Part shown: one piece after another, positions 54,713-64,000 of the stretch
Layout: each line of letters begins with the position of its first letter
Numbering within the stretch: the stretch's first letter is position 1
From: JAEYZM01 sp943372195
Lineage (GTDB): Bacteria; Bacteroidota; Bacteroidia; Sphingobacteriales; Sphingobacteriaceae
Length of the DNA stretch: 64,000 nucleotides
Direction: 5' to 3'
Assembly: GCA_943372195.1 (NCBI GenBank)
Contig: CALRXS010000013.1
Span: 29,398 to 93,397 of the forward strand
Program-made: the position numbers and the translations under genes
The notes under the pieces: model-generated
Told to the model about the DNA's origin: nothing
What the model saw: the letters and a program-made list of their open reading frames with translations, nothing else
Databases searched by the model: none

Positions 54713-56752
54713 ATGAAAAGACAATTACTATTTACTACTGCATTGCTTGCTTCTACCATTATGATTAATTCTTGTGGTAACAAATCAACAGATGCATCGA
54801 TTAAAGGTATTGATTTAGCGAATATCGATACTAGTGTTAGAGCACAAGATGATTTTTATCATTTCGCAAATGGCTCATGGTTAAAAAACAATCCGGTACC
54901 TGGTACAGAAACCAGATGGGGTTCATTTAGCATCTTACAAGACAATACATTTAAAAAACTAAGAGTCTTATTAGATGAAGTATCTGAAAAGAATGCTGAA
55001 AAGGGAACCAACGAACAAAAGGTTGGAGATTTTTATGCATCGGCGATGGATTCAGCAGGTATTGAAAAAGCTGGACTTTCAGTATTGAAAGCAGAGATGG
55101 AAGAGATCGCAGCTATCAAAACAAAAGACGATGTATTGAAGAGCACAGCTATGTTGCAAAGAAAAGCAATGGGCCCGATGTTCAGTTTTTATGTGTACAT
55201 AGATTTAAAAAATTCAGCTTCGAATATTGCTTATGTAGATCAAGGCGGATTGACATTGCCAGATAGAGATTACTATGTAGGTACTGATGCGCGTTCAAAA
55301 GAAATAATGGTTGCTTATGCAAAACATTTGGAGAACATGTTTAAGTTGATGGGTGATGATGCAACATTTGCAAAGAAAAATGCAGAGACTATTATAAGAA
55401 TAGAAACAGCATTAGCAAAAGCATCTAAGACAAGAGTTGAGTTAAGAGATACTGAGGCAAACTACAATAAGATGAAAGTTGCTGACTTAAATAAGTTAAC
55501 AACTAACATCAATTGGTCAACACATTTTGAAAGATTAAAAATGGCTAAGGTTGATGAGATTGTTGTAGGTCAACCTAATTTCTTAAAATCATTAGATAAA
55601 TTAATTGCAACTGAAAGTGTTGATGCTTGGAAAACATATTTACGTTGGAACTTAGTATCATCAATGGCGAATAAGTTAAACAATGATTTCGTTCAAGAAG
55701 ATTTTGCATTTAATGAAAAAGTATTGAATGGTGCAAAAGAGATGAAGCCAAGATGGAAGAGAGTGTTGAATGATATTGACAACGGATTAGGAGAGGCATT
55801 AGGAGAAATATATGTGAAGAAATATTTTTCTGAAGAAGCTAAAAAACGTTGTTTAGAAATGGTGAAAAACTTGCAAGTTGTTTATCGTGAAAGAATTCAG
55901 GCATTAGACTGGATGACAGAAGAAACAAAGAAGCAAGCGATAGCGAAGTTAGATGTGTTCATTACAAAAATTGGTTACCCTGATGAGTTTAGAGATTACT
56001 CTAAATTAGAAATCACAAAAGAGTCATATGCGAAAAATGTAATGGCAGCAAATGAATTTGCATTTGATGTTATGATCAATAAAATTGGCAAACCAGTTGA
56101 TAAAAAAGAATGGGGTATGACACCTTATACAATCAATGCTTATTACAATCCGACAGTAAATGAAATCGTTTTCCCAGCAGGTATTTTACAATTCCCATTC
56201 TTCGATCCGCAGGTTGATGATGCTATCAATTACGGTGGTATAGGAGCAGTAATTGGTCACGAGTTTACACATGGTTTTGATGACCAAGGATGTCAATTCG
56301 ATAAAGATGGTAACTTAAAAAATTGGTGGACAGCTGAAGATGCTAAGAAGTTCAAAGAGAAAACTACGATGTTAGTAAATCAATATGATGCATTCACTGT
56401 ATTAGATTCAGTACATGTAAATGGTTCATTGACATTAGGTGAGAACATTGCAGACTTAGGCGGATTAAGTATTGCTTTTGATGCTTATACAAGAACAGAA
56501 GAAGCGAAGAAAAATGAGAAGATTGATGGCTATACAGCAAAGCAAAGATTCTTTATGGGATGGGCTCAAGTATGGCGTCAGAATATCACAAAAGAAAATT
56601 TAATGCAGAGAATAGTAACAGATCCTCATTCACCAGGTATACACAGAACTAATGGTCCATTGATGAACATGGTTGAATTCTACGAAGCATTTGGTGTGAA
56701 AGAAGGAGATAAGATGTGGAGACCAGAAGCAGAAAGAGTAAAAGTTTGGTAG
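54713..56752 (+). CDS. M13 family metallopeptidase lipoprotein
   Basis: The 679-residue neprilysin/PepO-like peptidase has a lipoprotein signal with Cys21 ('MINSCGNKS'). The zinc site is His516-Glu517-x-x-His520 ('VIGHEFTHGFDDQG') and Glu577 ('GENIADLGG'). 'NAYYNPTVNEIVFPAGILQ' is the substrate-binding segment. The full length matches the family. It is predicted to be membrane-anchored and to degrade peptides in the periplasm. A strong terminator follows. Confidence 0.95.
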   Translation: MKRQLLFTTALLASTIMINSCGNKSTDASIKGIDLANIDTSVRAQDDFYHFANGSWLKNNPVPGTETRWGSFSILQDNTFKKLRVLLDEVSEKNAEKGTNEQKVGDFYASAMDSAGIEKAGLSVLKAEMEEIAAIKTKDDVLKSTAMLQRKAMGPMFSFYVYIDLKNSASNIAYVDQGGLTLPDRDYYVGTDARSKEIMVAYAKHLENMFKLMGDDATFAKKNAETIIRIETALAKASKTRVELRDTEANYNKMKVADLNKLTTNINWSTHFERLKMAKVDEIVVGQPNFLKSLDKLIATESVDAWKTYLRWNLVSSMANKLNNDFVQEDFAFNEKVLNGAKEMKPRWKRVLNDIDNGLGEALGEIYVKKYFSEEAKKRCLEMVKNLQVVYRERIQALDWMTEETKKQAIAKLDVFITKIGYPDEFRDYSKLEITKESYAKNVMAANEFAFDVMINKIGKPVDKKEWGMTPYTINAYYNPTVNEIVFPAGILQFPFFDPQVDDAINYGGIGAVIGHEFTHGFDDQGCQFDKDGNLKNWWTAEDAKKFKEKTTMLVNQYDAFTVLDSVHVNGSLTLGENIADLGGLSIAFDAYTRTEEAKKNEKIDGYTAKQRFFMGWAQVWRQNITKENLMQRIVTDPHSPGIHRTNGPLMNMVEFYEAFGVKEGDKMWRPEAERVKVW

Positions 56753-56767
56753 TGTTAACATCCGAAT

Positions 56768-56807
56768 AAAAAAAGAGCCTCGTAAATTTTACGAGGCTCT
56801 TTTTTTT
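56768..56807. terminator. Bidirectional intrinsic terminator
   Basis: The stem AAAAGAGCCTCGTAAA / TTTTACGAGGCTCTTTT with flanking A- and T-runs lies between the convergent M13 peptidase and CsbD genes and reaches the csbD stop. Confidence 0.92.
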
Positions 56808-57018
56808 ATAATCTGTTGGTATCGCTGTTAACGAGCATTTTCTTTAACATGAATTCAACATATTTACGGTCTTTACCAAGAGCTTTCATTAGATTATTAA
56901 TAAGAGCTTCTTCATTACCATTTGTATAAGCTAAGTCAGCATCTGTTAAATCTCTGTACTTACGCTTTACCTTAATTCTAATTTTATCCCAGTTATTTCC
57001 TATTTGTAAATCAGCCAT
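56806..57018 (-). CDS. CsbD-like stress protein
   Basis: The 70-residue helical protein fits the CsbD family, with 'NWDKIRIKVKRKYRDLTDADL' given as 'NWDKIRIKVKRKY' and 'DLTDADLAYTNGNEEALI'. Members are induced by general or osmotic stress but have no known biochemical role. Its leader holds a small hairpin (CCTAA/TTAGG, 57022-57035) directly after a TATTTTCG sequence that resembles a -7 box. Confidence 0.88.
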   Translation of the reverse strand: MADLQIGNNWDKIRIKVKRKYRDLTDADLAYTNGNEEALINNLMKALGKDRKYVEFMLKKMLVNSDTNRL

Positions 57019-57136
57019 AAAACCTAATATTTTAGGCGAAAATACGTATAAATTTCAATTGTTTTAAGGTATAATTTAATCAAAGTCAATTGTGGAATGA
57101 TTATTGAGAAGTTTTAATAGCTAAATCTAAACTATT

Positions 57137-59236
57137 ATGCTGAGAAATCTAATCATTGCAATTTGTTGTTTGTTTATTAACAACCTTGCTTACTCGAATC
57201 ATTATCAAGGATATGATATGAGTTTAATAGGTCTAGGCAATAATATGTATAAGATTAGACTGAAGTGCATAAGAGATGTAAATGGACCTAGTATGCCACC
57301 ATCTGAATCAATTACCATTTATAGAAATATTGATAATGCAATAGTGCAATCAGTAATACTCCCAAAAGTTCAACAATATAATATTGTATATGATAGAAAA
57401 GAATATCAAGCTCCGGGAGCAGATTTGAGATTAGAGATGAATGTTTATGAGTCTGCTTCGATTAACTTATCTGCATTAAATTCTACTAATGGTTATTATT
57501 TATATGGCGCAAATTGTTGCAATAATCCAGGTATTACGAATGTTGTTAATTCATCTGCTACAGGTATACAATTCACAATGGACTTTCCAAGATTGAATAT
57601 AATCTCGCCGTATGTAAACAATTCATCTCCAGAATTTACTAAAGCTCCATTGACTTATTTTTGCGTAGGCAAGCCTTATACATTTAATATGAATGCTGTC
57701 GACCCCAATGGTGATTCATTGGTTTTTTCATCTGTAATACCATTAGACCGGGGTACAATAAAACCATTTTATACTATACAATATGCAGCTGGGTATAACA
57801 TTGCATATAATGTATTAGATGGTTCGCCAGATCTGTCAATAAATGCAAGTACAGGTACAATTAATTTTACACCTACAAAAGTAGGTCGTTATTTACTTGC
57901 ATTTAAATGTGAGGAATATAGAAACAATGTAAAGATTGGTGAAATTAGAAGAGAGTTTATGATAGAGACAGTAGTCTGTAATGAAGTTCCACCTATAATT
58001 AACGATGAAAAAGACAGAGAAGATGTAGCTGTAGATACAATAATGATAGGTGAAAATTATAATTTAACATTCACCGGACGTGATAGTCCGACAGATTCTT
58101 TATTGATGTGGATAAAGACAGATACAAGATTTGGCGAAGACTTACTTGATACAACGTTATTTGATGCAACATGGGGTAGACAAGGTATTCCATTAAGAGG
58201 ACAAGAAGCAAAAGATTTAATTATTGTAAGTCAAGCACAAGTAGTTGGTAAATTTATATGGAAGCCTCAATGTAAAGATGCAAGAGACGAAGCTTATAAT
58301 TTTTCAATAATACTTAGCGATCAAACTTTTCCAACACCATTTTATGATACTATACGTGTTAAATTATTTGTATCAAAAAAAGATAATGTGAAACCCTATT
58401 TTATATCTCCTGATACTCTACAAAATTATGATGTTAAAAATTATTTTATAAAAGAGGGTGATCGATTTCAATTAGCAGGTGATTCAATGTTGAAAACTTA
58501 CGATCGAGACTCAAATCAAGTAGTAATTATAGCTTATGAATCAGATTCTACAAATGGTACGGCAAGCTCAGAATTTGTTTTCAATTCAATGCCAGGAGAA
58601 ATTCATTCAACAGCAAGTTTTGTGTGGAATTCTACTTGTAATTATGCAAGAAGCGAACCATATAAAGTTAAATTTTTTGCAATTGATAACGATTGCCTAA
58701 AAAGCGATACAGCAATTTTAGAAGTTAACATTTATGTATTAGATGGTATTATTTCATACCAAATACAAGGCAATACACAAATTACAGATACTAGTTTAGT
58801 ATATACTTACACTACGCTAAATCAGACTGGGGTTAGTTATAATTGGTATGGACAGAATGTTAAAATTATATCTGGACAAGGAACTAATAGTGTAAATGTG
58901 AAATTGAATAAAGTAGATGCAGAGTTGTCATGTGAAGTAACAGATAATGTAGTTGCATGCAAAGACACGAGCAGTTTAATTATTGGGAATTTTGTTGGTT
59001 TAAATGATGATAAGATTTCAGCAATTAAAATCTATCCGAATCCAACTACAGACATTATCAATATTGAAGGTATAAACATAATCGAAAACAATAAATTAAA
59101 TTTATATGATATTCATGGTAAGTTAATTTTAGAAAAATATATTACCGATAATACTACTATTGATATTTCGAGTTTAGAAAGTGGTATATATTTTATAAAG
59201 TTAAATGATACGTATAGTAAAGTAATTAAACTTTAA
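57137..59236 (+). CDS. T9SS type A surface protein of the 'SHxxGYDM' family
   Basis: The 699-residue protein has a signal peptide ending near 'INNLAYS' (residue 20). The mature start 'NHYQGYDMSLIGLGNNMYKI' resembles the 'SHIVGGE...LGNNxYEI' start shared by many large Bacteroidota surface proteins. Cadherin- or Ig-like beta domains follow, each with the 'DPNGDSLVFSSV' type motif. A PKD-like segment ('SYNWYGQNVKIISGQG') and a type A sorting domain ('IKIYPNPTTDIINIEG', 'GIYFIKLNDTYSKVIKL') end it. It is the first of four linked cargo-type genes, and the fourth is its paralogue. The ligand is unknown. Confidence 0.87.
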   Translation: MLRNLIIAICCLFINNLAYSNHYQGYDMSLIGLGNNMYKIRLKCIRDVNGPSMPPSESITIYRNIDNAIVQSVILPKVQQYNIVYDRKEYQAPGADLRLEMNVYESASINLSALNSTNGYYLYGANCCNNPGITNVVNSSATGIQFTMDFPRLNIISPYVNNSSPEFTKAPLTYFCVGKPYTFNMNAVDPNGDSLVFSSVIPLDRGTIKPFYTIQYAAGYNIAYNVLDGSPDLSINASTGTINFTPTKVGRYLLAFKCEEYRNNVKIGEIRREFMIETVVCNEVPPIINDEKDREDVAVDTIMIGENYNLTFTGRDSPTDSLLMWIKTDTRFGEDLLDTTLFDATWGRQGIPLRGQEAKDLIIVSQAQVVGKFIWKPQCKDARDEAYNFSIILSDQTFPTPFYDTIRVKLFVSKKDNVKPYFISPDTLQNYDVKNYFIKEGDRFQLAGDSMLKTYDRDSNQVVIIAYESDSTNGTASSEFVFNSMPGEIHSTASFVWNSTCNYARSEPYKVKFFAIDNDCLKSDTAILEVNIYVLDGIISYQIQGNTQITDTSLVYTYTTLNQTGVSYNWYGQNVKIISGQGTNSVNVKLNKVDAELSCEVTDNVVACKDTSSLIIGNFVGLNDDKISAIKIYPNPTTDIINIEGINIIENNKLNLYDIHGKLILEKYITDNTTIDISSLESGIYFIKLNDTYSKVIKL

Positions 59237-59245
59237 ATAAAGAAT

Positions 59246-60382
59246 ATGAGCCATCAAAAATGGATAGTTTTTGTAATAATTATTTTCTCTCTAACATCCT
59301 GTAAAAAAGATATTAGTAAAGAAGAAATAATCGATGATGGTTTTAATATTTTAAATCTAAACATTAATTCAAACACAGCATACCTAGATATAATTTCTAA
59401 TAATAATTTAGATAATATTTCAAGTTGGGGAATTTGCTTTTCAAGCAATAATGTAGAGCCCTCTTTAAATGATTCGATTGTATATATAAGTAATGATTCA
59501 ACAAGTGGACGAAAAATATATATTGAAAATTTAATACCGAATACTAATTATTACGTTCGAATATTTACTCAGGAGAATAACATTGTAAATTATAGTGATG
59601 TGTATCAATTCAAAACTACAAGTGCAATAGGTTTATTAGCAGAAATCGAACATCTGCCTATTACATATATTTATTGTGATTCAGCCGTACTAAATTATTC
59701 TATTAAAAGTGATGGTGGTTCTGAAATAATTGAGAGAGGTTTTTGTATTTCTAGGAGAGGCACACCAAATATTACAGATATTAAATTGGAGGCGAGTTCA
59801 ATTCTATCAGATGTAAGCCTTCCGCTATATAAATTAAAACCTTCTACAATATATTATGTAAGACCATATGCTATAAATTCTGCAGGCATATCATATGGCA
59901 AGCAAAGAGTTTTCATTACTGATAGTGTTTATTTAAATGAAGGAATGAAGGGTGGTAATTTGTTTTATATTTTCAAAGAAGGTGATAAATATTATGTAGA
60001 GAATGAGTTCCACGGATTAGTTTATTTCCCGCATTTGTATCATCAATCAAGTTCACAACCTTGGTCTGAACAAAATACATTTGTTGGTGCCAATAATACA
60101 AGTATCGGCGGAGGCTATGATAATACAATGAAAATTATTCAAGCATACAATCAAGGCGAATACATGGCATGGAAAATTAATGAATTAAAATATAGAGGAT
60201 ATAATGATTGGCACTTAATAAATAAAGAAGAACTAGAATTAGTCGGTAAATATATTTCAGTTAATAATATATGGACATCTACAGAAGTGGATTCAAGTTA
60301 TGCATATGCAAGAGTAAATAATATAATTCAGCCAGTTCTTAAATCAACTGTATTAAGAAGCGTAATAGTAAGGAGGTTTTAA
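59246..60382 (+). CDS. Lipoprotein with fibronectin-III-like repeats and DUF1566-like end
   Basis: The 378-residue protein has a lipoprotein signal with Cys19 ('FSLTSCKKDI'). Two fibronectin-III-like domains follow, seen by 'SWGICFSSNNVEPSLNDS' with 'LIPNTNYYVRIFTQ', and 'ERGFCISRRGTPNITD' with 'LKPSTIYYVRPYAINSAG'. The C-terminal part ('DWHLINKEELELVGKYI', 'IWTSTEVDSSYAYARV') resembles the DUF1566 / Fibrobacter-type paralogous domain. No sorting domain is seen, so it is probably anchored by lipid. It sits 9 bases after the previous gene and ends directly at the next one. Confidence 0.78.
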   Translation: MSHQKWIVFVIIIFSLTSCKKDISKEEIIDDGFNILNLNINSNTAYLDIISNNNLDNISSWGICFSSNNVEPSLNDSIVYISNDSTSGRKIYIENLIPNTNYYVRIFTQENNIVNYSDVYQFKTTSAIGLLAEIEHLPITYIYCDSAVLNYSIKSDGGSEIIERGFCISRRGTPNITDIKLEASSILSDVSLPLYKLKPSTIYYVRPYAINSAGISYGKQRVFITDSVYLNEGMKGGNLFYIFKEGDKYYVENEFHGLVYFPHLYHQSSSQPWSEQNTFVGANNTSIGGGYDNTMKIIQAYNQGEYMAWKINELKYRGYNDWHLINKEELELVGKYISVNNIWTSTEVDSSYAYARVNNIIQPVLKSTVLRSVIVRRF

Positions 60383-61999
60383 ATGAGAATAGTTTTATGT
60401 ATTGTGTTTATTTTTTCATATGCTTCGTTTAGCAATGCACAAGTAGTACCATGCGAGGACCCATATTCATCTGTAGATTTAGACATCAATAATGTAAGAG
60501 CTAAAATAAGAAGTAGCGCATTGCATTTTTGGGATTATACTAACGATTGGAATGGATATGAAATACCTAAAGGCAGCGGAAAGACGTCTTCATTTTCCAA
60601 TAGTGTTTGGTTTGGTGGTACTGATATTGCTAATAATTTATATGTTGCTGCTAATGCTAGATTTAATTATGGTAATGATTTTTTTGCTGGCCCTTTAAAT
60701 GATACTGGCGGTACTACATATAATGATTGTTTGTCGTGGGATAGAGTATTTAGTGTTTATGGAGAAGAAATTATAAATCATAAAAAAAGTAATACATCAA
60801 ATTATAATATCTACAAATGGCCAGGTGATTATGCACCATATTATGATACAAATGCCGACGGAATTTATGACCCCTCTAAAGGTGATTACCCATTATTAGA
60901 TTATGATCATCCGAATTTAATTCCAGGTCAAATGGCATTTTGGATATTCAATGATGCTGGTGCTAGTAAAGTAAATAGCCATTCAGAATTGCCATTTAAA
61001 ATTGAAGTACATGGTATAGCGTATGCATTTAAATCAGAAAAAGATGCGATAAATAATTCAACATTTTATAAGTACAAAATAATCAATAAATCAAATAATA
61101 TTTATAACAATTTCAAGTTCGCATATTTTAGTGATTTCGAAATAGGAAATTGGTTAGATGATTATTCAGGATGTGATCTATCTACAAACATTAATGGCGT
61201 TAAGAGAAATTTGTTCTATAAATATAATTCAGATAATAATGATGAAGGAACTGAAAAAATGTTTTACGGTCAATCTCCTCCAGCTATAGGATTAATTTAT
61301 CTTGATTCTAAAAAGTCAAAATCTTTATTAAAAAATAATCATATTTCATCATTTGTAGCATATGATGAAGACTGCACACCTTGTTTACCTACGCAAAACA
61401 CACCTGAATTATTTTGGAGGTATATGAATGGTATAAGGGTGAATTTAACAGGATTTAGATATGGTACAGAAAAAGGACTTGGAAATACGGGGGCTATAAC
61501 ACAATTTTTATTTCCGGGTGATACAGATCCTTATGGTCGACCAGCTTGGTATGAAACAGGTGCTCCTATGAAAGACCCTTGGTTAGTTAGTACAATCAGT
61601 GGAATTACTTTTCAACCAGGCGAGATGAAAGAAGTTGATTTGGCAATAGCGTGGGCTCGTGATACACCTGGCACAAATCTAACATCCTTAGAAAAATTAA
61701 GATTGACTAGTGATAGTATACACACAGCATTTGACAATCAATTTGCACAGTTTAGTACAGGTATTAATAATCAAAGGCTCTCAAATTTTAATATTTATCC
61801 GAACCCTGCGAAAGAAATAATTTTTATTAAAGGCGACTCAAAACAAAAAAATATAAAAATTAAGATTTATAATTTGACTGGGGTATTAGTAAAAGAAGTT
61901 GAGGTAAATGATTCTGATACAATAGATATATCACAATTGCCGATTGGCACATATATTGTAACGAATGGTAGATACAGTGTGAAGTTATTGAAATTATAA
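60383..61999 (+). CDS. T9SS type A sorting-domain protein
   Basis: The 538-residue protein has a signal peptide ending 'ASFSNAQ' (about residue 19). The sequence 'LDINNVRAKIRSSALHFWD', 'NSVWFGGTDIANNLYVAANA' and 'FFAGPLNDTGG' belongs to a family of large Bacteroidota surface proteins with this beta-rich N-terminal architecture. The end is a type A sorting domain ('FNIYPNPAKEIIFIKGD', 'PIGTYIVTNGRYSVKLLKL'). Its ATG follows the previous stop directly, so it is in one operon. Role unknown. Confidence 0.85.
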   Translation: MRIVLCIVFIFSYASFSNAQVVPCEDPYSSVDLDINNVRAKIRSSALHFWDYTNDWNGYEIPKGSGKTSSFSNSVWFGGTDIANNLYVAANARFNYGNDFFAGPLNDTGGTTYNDCLSWDRVFSVYGEEIINHKKSNTSNYNIYKWPGDYAPYYDTNADGIYDPSKGDYPLLDYDHPNLIPGQMAFWIFNDAGASKVNSHSELPFKIEVHGIAYAFKSEKDAINNSTFYKYKIINKSNNIYNNFKFAYFSDFEIGNWLDDYSGCDLSTNINGVKRNLFYKYNSDNNDEGTEKMFYGQSPPAIGLIYLDSKKSKSLLKNNHISSFVAYDEDCTPCLPTQNTPELFWRYMNGIRVNLTGFRYGTEKGLGNTGAITQFLFPGDTDPYGRPAWYETGAPMKDPWLVSTISGITFQPGEMKEVDLAIAWARDTPGTNLTSLEKLRLTSDSIHTAFDNQFAQFSTGINNQRLSNFNIYPNPAKEIIFIKGDSKQKNIKIKIYNLTGVLVKEVEVNDSDTIDISQLPIGTYIVTNGRYSVKLLKL

Positions 62000-62046
62000 A
62001 ATTATTTTTTCAATAATTATAAATCTATAATTCTAGTTAATACCAA

Positions 62047-64000
62047 ATGTTTAGAAAACTTATAACATTAATTATCTTTTTATTTTCTATAAGCAATGCA
62101 TTTTCAAGTCATTTGATAGGCTATGACATGAACTTAGTAGCTTTGGGTAATAACATGTACATAGTTAGATTAAAATGCTATAGAGATATTTATTATTCTC
62201 TTTCTCAAACTATGCCTCCAAATATTTCTGCAGCAATTTATCGAAATGGTAATAATAATATAGAGCAATATGTAACATTAAATAATATACAGCAAAGTAA
62301 TGTAACTTATAATCCTAAAGATTGTCCGCCTTATGGTGCTAACTTCTCCTTAGAATTAAATTTGTATGAGTCATTGCCAATTAATTTGTCAGCTCTAAAT
62401 TCTACAAATGGATATTATATTTCAACAGGTTATTGTTGTAGAGAACCGGGTAGAAATATTTATACAGGATCGAGTTCAGGAGTTATTTTTACAATGGATT
62501 TTCCTAGATTAAATACTACTTCACCTTATATAAACAATTCCTCGCCAGAATTTAAAAAATTACCATTAACCATATTTTGCGTAGGTAAGAATTACACACT
62601 TGATTTAGGCGCTGTAGATCCGAATGGTGACTCATTAGTGTATTCAATTGATCGTATAATTAGTAATACGACTAAGCCTTTTATATTATATGATTGGGCA
62701 ACAGGTTACGGTATAAATAATGTTATAGATGGTTCACCAGATCTAGTAATTAATCCCACAACTGGAGTTTTTAATTTTACTCCAACACTAGCAAGTACAT
62801 ATACGTTAGCATTTAAATGTGAAGAGTATAGAAATAACATAAAAATCGGCGAGATTAGAAGAGAAGTAAATTTTCGAACAATTGTTTGTGCTGCTGAGAC
62901 GCCTCCAATTACAAAAGTGAATGATAGTACAATTAATTCTTTTATAGATACTATTAACATTGGCGAAACTTATAAAATCAATTTTAAATCATTTGACCAC
63001 CTCACTGATTCTTTACAGATGAGTCTACTACCCAATATATCTATAGGTGAGAACATTTTTAATACCAATACTTTTAAAGCAGTGTGGGGTGAGATTGGAA
63101 AAACAGATTCAGCAATAAAAGTTTTACAAGGTGTAGGTACTGTAGAAAGTGAATTTAAATGGACACCTAACTGTGAACATGTTAGAGAAGAGCCTTATAC
63201 ATTTACTATAATTACAAAAGATAAAACTTGTCCGAAACCACTATATGATTCAACTTTTGTAAAGTTATATGTCACAAAGCAATCAAATAACGAACCATAT
63301 TTTATTTTACCTGATACCATAAAAAGATATTCGCTTAAAAATTATTTTATAAAAGAGGGTGACACATTTCAATTGAACGGTGATTCAATTTTAAAAGCAT
63401 ACGATTATGATTCTTCACAAGTAATTGCAATAACGTATTTGCCAGATTCAAATAATGGATCTGTAAATTCACTATTTGAGTTTAATTCATTCCCCGATTC
63501 AATATATACTACAGCAAATTTCATGTGGGATTCAACATGCAATACAAGTAGATCAGAACCGTATAATGTTAAATTTTTTGTTGTAGATAATGATTGCTTA
63601 AAACCAGATACAGCAACATTTGAATTAAATATTTATGTATTAGAAGGTGTAAAAGCATACCAAATACAAGGCAATACACAAATAACAGATACAAGTTTAG
63701 TTTATACTTACACTACACTAAATCAGACTGGAGTTAGTTATAATTGGTTTGGACAGAATGTGAAAATTATATCTGGACAAGGAACTAATAGTGTAAATGT
63801 GAAATTGAATAAAGTAGATGCGGAGTTATCATGTGAAGTAACAGATATTGTAGCTACATGCAAAGACACGAGCAGTTTGATTATTAAGAATTTTGTTGGA
63901 GTAGAAAATACTTCAAACAAAGAATATAAAATCTATCCGAACCCGACAGAACGTATAATTAATATTGAAGCGTTAATTAAAACAAAAAATTCAATAGTTA
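62047..64000 (+). CDS. Second 'SHxxGYDM' T9SS surface protein (3' partial)
   Basis: ATG at 62047 opens a frame that stays open for 651 codons to the window end. The signal peptide ends near 'SISNAFS'. The mature part begins 'SHLIGYDMNLVALGNNMYIV' and follows the gene at 57137 along its whole length. A PKD-like segment 'YNWFGQNVKIISGQG' and the start of a sorting domain ('YKIYPNPTERIINIEA') are visible. DNA from 63659 to 63899 matches 58758-58998 without gaps and with only scattered differences. It is a tandem paralogue and very probably nearly complete. Confidence 0.88.
   Translation, partial: MFRKLITLIIFLFSISNAFSSHLIGYDMNLVALGNNMYIVRLKCYRDIYYSLSQTMPPNISAAIYRNGNNNIEQYVTLNNIQQSNVTYNPKDCPPYGANFSLELNLYESLPINLSALNSTNGYYISTGYCCREPGRNIYTGSSSGVIFTMDFPRLNTTSPYINNSSPEFKKLPLTIFCVGKNYTLDLGAVDPNGDSLVYSIDRIISNTTKPFILYDWATGYGINNVIDGSPDLVINPTTGVFNFTPTLASTYTLAFKCEEYRNNIKIGEIRREVNFRTIVCAAETPPITKVNDSTINSFIDTINIGETYKINFKSFDHLTDSLQMSLLPNISIGENIFNTNTFKAVWGEIGKTDSAIKVLQGVGTVESEFKWTPNCEHVREEPYTFTIITKDKTCPKPLYDSTFVKLYVTKQSNNEPYFILPDTIKRYSLKNYFIKEGDTFQLNGDSILKAYDYDSSQVIAITYLPDSNNGSVNSLFEFNSFPDSIYTTANFMWDSTCNTSRSEPYNVKFFVVDNDCLKPDTATFELNIYVLEGVKAYQIQGNTQITDTSLVYTYTTLNQTGVSYNWFGQNVKIISGQGTNSVNVKLNKVDAELSCEVTDIVATCKDTSSLIIKNFVGVENTSNKEYKIYPNPTERIINIEALIKTKNSIV

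Noticed and set aside
62000..62018. AATTATT / AATAATT hairpin after the gene ending at 61999 as a terminator
   Set aside because: The stem is seven A/T pairs only, too weak to support with confidence.

Overview
The window comes from a low-GC member of the Bacteroidota. The evidence is several type IX secretion (T9SS) C-terminal sorting domains, TAnnTTTG promoter boxes, A-rich leaders with almost no Shine-Dalgarno sequences, a b558-type succinate dehydrogenase with a 660-residue flavoprotein, a NuoG without its molybdopterin-like domain, and typical phylum families (DUF5686, DUF3127, DUF4159, four-helix-bundle protein). Aerobic respiratory genes, PEP carboxykinase and many secreted peptidases suggest a respiring organism that feeds on protein. 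No rRNA, tRNA, CRISPR array or complete insertion sequence was seen, and no gene-free stretch exceeds about 215 bases.

Layout. 1-1148: 3' end of a delta-60-repeat T9SS cargo gene. 1304-5284: sdhC-sdhA-sdhB, interrupted between sdhA and sdhB by a four-helix-bundle (23S rRNA IVP-like) gene flanked by inverted repeats. 5350-17597: housekeeping and envelope genes: a secreted TonB-C protein, a possible metalloprotein, a Pif1-like helicase, an M1 peptidase, a Nudix hydrolase, a DUF5686 outer-membrane protein, a 39-residue membrane peptide, an S9 peptidase, a DUF3332 lipoprotein and metK. 17813-20911: an overlapping trio (LTA-synthase-like sulfatase, diacylglycerol kinase, eIF1/SUI1-like factor). 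21007-23082: pckA and a DUF3127 gene.

23278-29443: an exbB-exbD-exbD-tonB operon continuing into a small two-TM protein, a PstS-like lipoprotein, a TPR protein and nuoA. 29554-42032: nuoB to nuoN behind their own promoter-like box and hairpin. 42056-45932: DedA, CNNM/HlyC, rsmE, DUF4159 and a biotinyl carrier protein. 45924-48310 (minus): rhomboid and M14 peptidases. 48426-52912: a tripartite exporter (ABC, HlyD, TolC) whose ATPase has altered catalytic motifs. 52915-57018: a T9SS-sorted endonuclease I, an M13 peptidase and CsbD. 57137-64000: T9SS cargo genes, including two tandem paralogues, the second cut by the window end.

The genes form an energy core (Sdh, complex I, Exb/Ton) together with an envelope and secretion programme. 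I found no clear new defence or biosynthetic system. The most unusual signals are heptad-periodic intergenic repeats placed inside core operons, the element in the sdh operon, promoter-hairpin leaders shared by exbB and nuoB, the coupling of a DAG-releasing-type enzyme with a DAG kinase, and the altered exporter ATPase.
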